Below, one piece after another: positions 60,666 through 64,000 of a DNA stretch of 64,000 bases (the first letter of the stretch is position 1; every line of letters starts with the position of its first letter). A program made the translations under genes and the position numbers. The notes under the pieces are model-generated. The model made no database searches. It had not been told where the DNA came from and worked only from the letters and a program-made list of their open reading frames with translations. The stretch lies in assembly GCF_031844685.1 (NCBI RefSeq), contig NZ_CP134605.1, forward strand, positions 2,314,001-2,378,000. Reading direction: 5' to 3'. This stretch comes from Streptomyces sp. ITFR-21. GTDB taxonomy: Bacteria; Actinomycetota; Actinomycetes; Streptomycetales; Streptomycetaceae.

Positions 60666-61187
60666 TTGTCGGATGGTATAAATGCGCAGGTCAGCCCTGG
60701 CGGCGAGGACGACCTGGAGTCGCTCACCGATATTTACAACCACTACGTCCGCGAGACGCCCGCCACCTTCGATGTGACCCCGGTCACTGTTGACGAACGG
60801 CGTCCGTGGTTGCTCTCCCACCCGGAAAACGGCCCCCACCGCCTCATGGTTGCCCGCGCGCCGGGTCCGCGTGGCCGGATCCTCGGGTACGCGACGAGCA
60901 GCCCCTTCCGGGCGAGGGCGGCGTACGCGACGTCCGTGGAGACCAGCGTCTACCTCGATCCCGATGTCCGGGGTGGTGGGATCGGCACATTGCTCTACGA
61001 ACGGCTGTTCCAGGCGCTCACCGGTGAGGACGTCCACCGCGCCTACGCGGGCATCACTCTTCCGAACGAGGCGTCCGTGCGTATCCATCAGCGCTTCGGA
61101 TTCCGGCAGGTCGGGGTGTACGAGGAGGTCGGACGGAAGTTCGGAACGTACTACGACGTGGCGTGGTTCGAGAAGCGCCTGACCTGA
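60666..61187 (+). CDS. GNAT N-acetyltransferase, phosphinothricin acetyltransferase (Pat/Bar)-like
   Basis: A 173-aa acetyltransferase. LTDIYNHYVRETPATFDVTPVTVDERRPWL at the N-terminus, ETSVYLDPDVRGGGIGTLLYERLF (acetyl-CoA loop RGGGIG) and NEASVRIHQRFGFRQVGVYEEVGRKFGTYYDVAWFEKRL are the MnaT/Pat subgroup pattern. It may acetylate phosphinothricin or methionine analogues (family knowledge; substrate not proven). TTG 60666 has AGGGAGGT 6 bases upstream; a TATGAT at 60621-60626 is a possible -10. Divergent from hrdD, matching the S. coelicolor bialaphos-resistance gene location. Confidence 0.9.
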   Translation: MSDGINAQVSPGGEDDLESLTDIYNHYVRETPATFDVTPVTVDERRPWLLSHPENGPHRLMVARAPGPRGRILGYATSSPFRARAAYATSVETSVYLDPDVRGGGIGTLLYERLFQALTGEDVHRAYAGITLPNEASVRIHQRFGFRQVGVYEEVGRKFGTYYDVAWFEKRLT

Positions 61188-61215
61188 GCGGCGGTCGGCA
61201 CCCACGCCTTCTTAC

Positions 61216-61268
61216 TTGAGTGTTCAATCACCTTACGTTACGGTCGTACCCTACGTTTGAATCTTCAA
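61216..61268 (+). promoter_or_regulatory. Two TTGA-N4-TCAA palindromes flanking the dioxygenase promoter
   Basis: TTGA-GTGT-TCAA (61216-61227) and TTGA-ATCT-TCAA (61257-61268) are perfect 4+4 palindromes 41 bases apart. A -10-like TACGTT (61253-61258) abuts the second. Such sites are typical for MarR/DUF24-type repressors. The second overlaps the region just before the AAGGAGG ribosome site. No MarR gene is in the window. Confidence 0.6.
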
Positions 61269-61278
61269 GGAGGGTGCC

Positions 61279-62064
61279 ATGACCACCGAAGGCCGGCAGC
61301 GCATGCCCGCGCTCTACCTATCGCACGGCGCCCCGCCGCTCGCCGACGATCCGGTGTGGCCGGGCGAGCTGGCGGCCTGGGCGGCCGGCCTGCCCCGGCC
61401 CAGGGCGATCCTCATCGTCTCGGCGCACTGGGAGGAGGCGCCGCTGGCGATCGGCGCGACGGCGACCGTGCCGCTGGTGTACGACTTCTGGGGGTTCCCC
61501 GAGCACTACTACCAGGTGACCTATGCGGCGCCCGGCGCCCCCGAGCTCGCCGAGGACGTACGGAAGCTCCTGCGCGGCGCGGGCCATCCCGTACGGGACG
61601 TTCCGGAACGCGGGCTGGACCATGGTGCCTATGTGCCGCTGGTGGAGATGTTCCCGGCGGCGGACGTCCCCGTGCTCCAGGTGTCGATGCCGACGCTGGA
61701 GCCCGAGAAGCTGATGGAGCTCGGGCGGCGGCTGGCGCCGCTGCGGGACGAGGGTGTGCTGATCGTCGGCAGCGGCTTCTTCACTCACAACCTGGCGGCT
61801 CTCCGGCACACGGGCAGCCTTCCGCCGAGCTGGTCGACGGAGTTCGACGACTGGGGGAAGCGGGCTCTGGGCGCCCAGGACATCGACGCCCTGCTGGACT
61901 TCGAGCACACCGCGCCCGCCGGGCGACTGGCCCACCCTCGGACCGAGCACTTCGCGCCGCTGTTCGTTACGCTCGGCGCCGCCGAGTCGGAACTCGGCAG
62001 CCAGCGCAGCATCATCGACGGTTTCTGGATGGGCATGGCCAAGCGCTCCGTCCAGTTCGGCTGA
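61279..62064 (+). CDS. DODA-type extradiol ring-cleavage dioxygenase (YgiD-like)
   Basis: A 261-aa LigB-superfamily metal enzyme: MPALYLSHGAPPLADD with the first His ligand, IVSAHWEEAPLAIG, DVPERGLDHGAYVPLVEMFP, VLIVGSGFFTHNLAAL, and AHPRTEHFAPLFVTLGAA. These supply the His/Glu set for zinc or iron. Relatives open catechol-type rings such as DOPA; the true substrate is unknown. ATG 61279 has a strong AAGGAGG 6 bases upstream. 19 bases before a lipoprotein gene, so likely co-transcribed. Confidence 0.92.
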   Translation: MTTEGRQRMPALYLSHGAPPLADDPVWPGELAAWAAGLPRPRAILIVSAHWEEAPLAIGATATVPLVYDFWGFPEHYYQVTYAAPGAPELAEDVRKLLRGAGHPVRDVPERGLDHGAYVPLVEMFPAADVPVLQVSMPTLEPEKLMELGRRLAPLRDEGVLIVGSGFFTHNLAALRHTGSLPPSWSTEFDDWGKRALGAQDIDALLDFEHTAPAGRLAHPRTEHFAPLFVTLGAAESELGSQRSIIDGFWMGMAKRSVQFG

Positions 62065-62083
62065 ACAGGAAGACATTCACCTC

Positions 62084-62716
62084 ATGTCACTCATGCTCGT
62101 GCGGAAGCGGCGCGTCACGACCGGTGTGGCCGTCCTGGCCGGAACCTTGGCCCTGGCCGCGTGCGGCTCGGGTTCCGACGGCAAGGACGCCGGCGGCCCG
62201 ACCGGTGCCAACGGCGCCGACGACAAGCCGGCCACGTCCTCGTCGGTCTCCTGGCCGGCGCCCGCGGACGCTTCGGCTCAGGTTAAGGCCGCGGGGCTGC
62301 CGATGCTGGGGCAGGAGGGACAGGTGCTGCACATCCACAGCCACCTGGACGTGTTCGTGGACGGCAAGGCCGTGACGGTACCGGCCGAGATCGGCATCGA
62401 CCTCGGCAAGCAGCAGATCAGCCCGCTGCACACGCACGACACCTCGGGCGTGGTGCACATCGAGTCGCCGGTCAAGGCCGACTTCACACTCGGCCAGTTC
62501 ATGGCCGAGTGGAACGTGCCGATCAGCAAGGACGCGCTCGGCCCGCTGAAGACCGGCGGCGGCAAGGAACTGGGCCTGTACGTCAACGGCAAGAAGCAGA
62601 CGGGCGATCCTGCGGCGGTCACGCTCGGGGCGCACGACGAGATCGCCGTGGTCTACGGCGCCGCAGGCGACAAGGTGACGGTGCCGGGTTCGTACGACTG
62701 GCCGGAAGGTCTGTAG
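62084..62716 (+). CDS. Lipoprotein with a His-rich conserved core, function unknown
   Basis: A 210-aa lipoprotein. The lipobox is TLALAACGSGS (Cys near 27) after a basic N-terminus, followed by an acidic/Gly linker. The C-terminal domain has VLHIHSHLDVFVDGKAVTVPAEIGID, SPLHTHDTSGVVHIES and FMAEWNVPIS. Repeated His residues suggest metal or heme binding (inference). The domain occurs in other actinobacterial lipoproteins; I do not recognise a named family with certainty. ATG 62084 lies 19 bases after the dioxygenase stop. Confidence 0.82.
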   Translation: MSLMLVRKRRVTTGVAVLAGTLALAACGSGSDGKDAGGPTGANGADDKPATSSSVSWPAPADASAQVKAAGLPMLGQEGQVLHIHSHLDVFVDGKAVTVPAEIGIDLGKQQISPLHTHDTSGVVHIESPVKADFTLGQFMAEWNVPISKDALGPLKTGGGKELGLYVNGKKQTGDPAAVTLGAHDEIAVVYGAAGDKVTVPGSYDWPEGL

Positions 62717-62827
62717 ACCGGACCACCGTACGGTCCGCCGGTCGTACATCTGCCTGTACGTCCGGACGCCCGCGACGACGGCGCGTAACCGCTGCCATGG
62801 GGTGACGCGTGCTCGTACGGTACGACG

Positions 62828-62882
62828 AACGGCAGGCCCCCACCCCTCCGGGTGATATCCGGAGCGGCGGGGGCCTGCCGTT
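62828..62882. terminator. Strong bidirectional terminator
   Basis: A 14-bp perfect outer stem (AACGGCAGGCCCCC and complement) with an inner CTCCGG/CCGGAG stem in the loop, between the convergent lipoprotein and MFS genes. Confidence 0.85.
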
Positions 62883-62937
62883 GCGCGTTACGGGTGACCG
62901 TACCGACCGTATGGTCCGATCGGCCGACCGGTGGTCG

Positions 62938-64000
62938 TCAGTGGGCGATGACCGGCACCGCGAAGTCGTCGACCGACTCGTCGCCCTCGGCGCGCTCCGC
63001 GTGGTTCTGGATCTCGGCGTTGACCAGTACGAACGCCAGGATCGAGGCGATCGTGAGGATGGCCGTGGCCCAGTAGATGGCGACCGAGTAGCCGTGGACG
63101 GCGGACTCGTTGACGAGCAGCTGGTTCTTCAGGTCGCCCGCGTTCTTGGCGTGGTCCTTGATCCAGGAGGCGGTGGCGCTGGCGGCAAGGGTGTTCAGCA
63201 GGGCGGTACCGATGGAGCCGCCGACCTGCTGCGAGGTGTTGACCATCGCGGAGGCGACACCGGCGTCCTCAGGCCGCACGCCGTGCGTGGCCAGGCTCAT
63301 CGCCGGCATGAACGCCGTGCCCATGCCGAGACCCATCAGGACCAGGCCCGGCAGCAGGACCGCTGCGTAGCTGGAGTCCACCTTGATCTGGGCCAGGATG
63401 CCCATGCCGATCGCGGCGAGCAGGAAGCCCGGCGCCATCAGCAGCCGCGGGCGGACCCGCAGCATCAGCCGGGTGCCGATCTGCGTGGAGCCGACGATCA
63501 TGCCGCCGACCATCGGCAGGAAGGCGACGCCCGACTTCAGCGCCGAGTAGCCCATGACCGTCTGCAGGTAGTAGGTCAGGAACAGGAACAGGCCGAACAT
63601 GCCGATGATGGCCAGACCCAGCGACAGGTAGACGCCGCCCCGGTTGCGCTCGGTGATGACGCGCAGCGGCAGCAGCGGGGCCTTGACCTTGCTCTCGACG
63701 AGCGCGAACGCCGCCAGCAGCAGTACCGAGGCGACGAAGAGGCCGATGGTCACACCGGCCCCCCAGCCGTCGGACTCGGCGCGGCTGAAGCCGTAGACGA
63801 GGGAGACCAGGCCCCCGCTGGCGAGGACCACGCCGGGGACGTCGAGACGGTTGCGGTTGCGGCCCTGGGCGGGCTCGTTGACGAACGCGACCGCGCCGAT
63901 GACGGCAGCGACGGCAAAGGCGATGTTGACGAAGAGGGCCCAGCGCCAGTTCAGGTACTCGGTGAGGACACCGCCGAGGATCAGGCCGACGGCGGCGCCG
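62938..64000 (-). CDS. MFS transporter, DHA2 (EmrB/QacA) drug exporter type, C-terminal part
   Basis: About 354 residues of the C-terminal part are in the window; the N-terminus lies beyond base 64000. Motif C (GAAVGLILGGVLTEYLNWRWALFVN) is near the right edge. It is followed by pairs of TMs (VTIGLFVASVLLLAAFALVE, VYLSLGLAIIGMFGLFLFLTYYLQTVMGYSALKSG, VLLPGLVLMGLGMGTAFMP, YWATAILTIASILAFVLV) and an acidic tail. This is the 14-TM DHA2 pattern with the late VNTSQQVGGSIGTALLNTL signature. Proton-driven export of drugs or metabolites is likely; the substrate is unknown. Confidence 0.92.
   Translation of the reverse strand, partial: GAAVGLILGGVLTEYLNWRWALFVNIAFAVAAVIGAVAFVNEPAQGRNRNRLDVPGVVLASGGLVSLVYGFSRAESDGWGAGVTIGLFVASVLLLAAFALVESKVKAPLLPLRVITERNRGGVYLSLGLAIIGMFGLFLFLTYYLQTVMGYSALKSGVAFLPMVGGMIVGSTQIGTRLMLRVRPRLLMAPGFLLAAIGMGILAQIKVDSSYAAVLLPGLVLMGLGMGTAFMPAMSLATHGVRPEDAGVASAMVNTSQQVGGSIGTALLNTLAASATASWIKDHAKNAGDLKNQLLVNESAVHGYSVAIYWATAILTIASILAFVLVNAEIQNHAERAEGDESVDDFAVPVIAH

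Overview
The window is chromosomal DNA from a high-GC actinobacterium, almost certainly Streptomyces or a close relative such as Kitasatospora or Streptacidiphilus. Codon wobble positions are almost always G or C, and GTG starts are common. The gene content is typical of the group: an hrdD-type sigma factor beside a Pat-like acetyltransferase, a CebR-type cellulase operator, a tricorn protease, a SepX/GlpR-like divisome protein, a protein O-mannosyltransferase, and a galT-galE pair. From memory, the order resembles the core region around SCO3137-SCO3206 of S. coelicolor. The block fthC/galU/moeA/rimJ/GlpR/FmdB/mscL also resembles Rv0985c-Rv0996 of Mycobacterium tuberculosis. These synteny statements are recollection and were not searched.

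Layout. 1-9.8 kb, minus strand: galE (cut by the window edge), galT, a LuxR-type regulator, an ABC-F ATPase, ispE, rsmA, tatD, a zinc-ribbon protein and rsmI, with short GC-rich tandem repeats in two gaps. 10-17 kb: the mannosyltransferase, a frameshifted VOC pseudogene, a class B penicillin-binding protein, and a serine-hydrolase/SDR pair. 17.4-27 kb: a secreted GH6 cellulase under a perfect CebR box, an FAD dehydrogenase, an unusual glutamyl-tRNA synthetase behind two DnaA boxes, and tricorn protease. 27-36.4 kb: a secreted DUF3103-like protein, a Baeyer-Villiger monooxygenase/hydrolase/SDR operon divergent from a MerR regulator, DUF2630-GNAT, and an alkylation-repair pair (Ada-AlkA with a frameshift at its 5' end, plus Ogt). 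36.4-46.4 kb: a YfhO-like membrane protein, a TetR regulator with a palindromic operator, tRNA-Ala, sepX, rimJ, mog, moaC, moeA/glp, galU and 5-FTHF cyclo-ligase. 46.5-57.4 kb: a penicillin acylase, a K+/H+ antiporter with an apparent CTG start, a CIRCE-controlled FmdB/Ruc-like protein, MTA phosphorylase, an RcpC-like SAF protein, mscL, a decayed stretch, LtrA and a VIT-family protein. 57.5-64 kb: a zinc-ribbon protein, an IS110 element, hrdD with a perfect SigR promoter, a Pat-like acetyltransferase, a DODA-type dioxygenase, a lipoprotein and a truncated MFS exporter.

Functionally this is mostly housekeeping DNA: sugar nucleotides (GalE/GalT/GalU), isoprenoids, rRNA methylation, molybdopterin and septum formation, and alkylation repair. 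Several stress or nutrient regulatory inputs can be read from the DNA: CebR, HrcA/CIRCE, SigR, TetR-type and MarR-type sites. I found no CRISPR array, prophage, biosynthetic cluster or recognisable defence island. The most unusual signals are the antiporter's CTG start overlapped by a TTA-containing mini-ORF, the Ada-AlkA frameshift, the extreme G-ending codon usage of galU, the probable bridge-RNA region of the IS110 element, and an AT-richer unexplained intergenic stretch near 39.2 kb.
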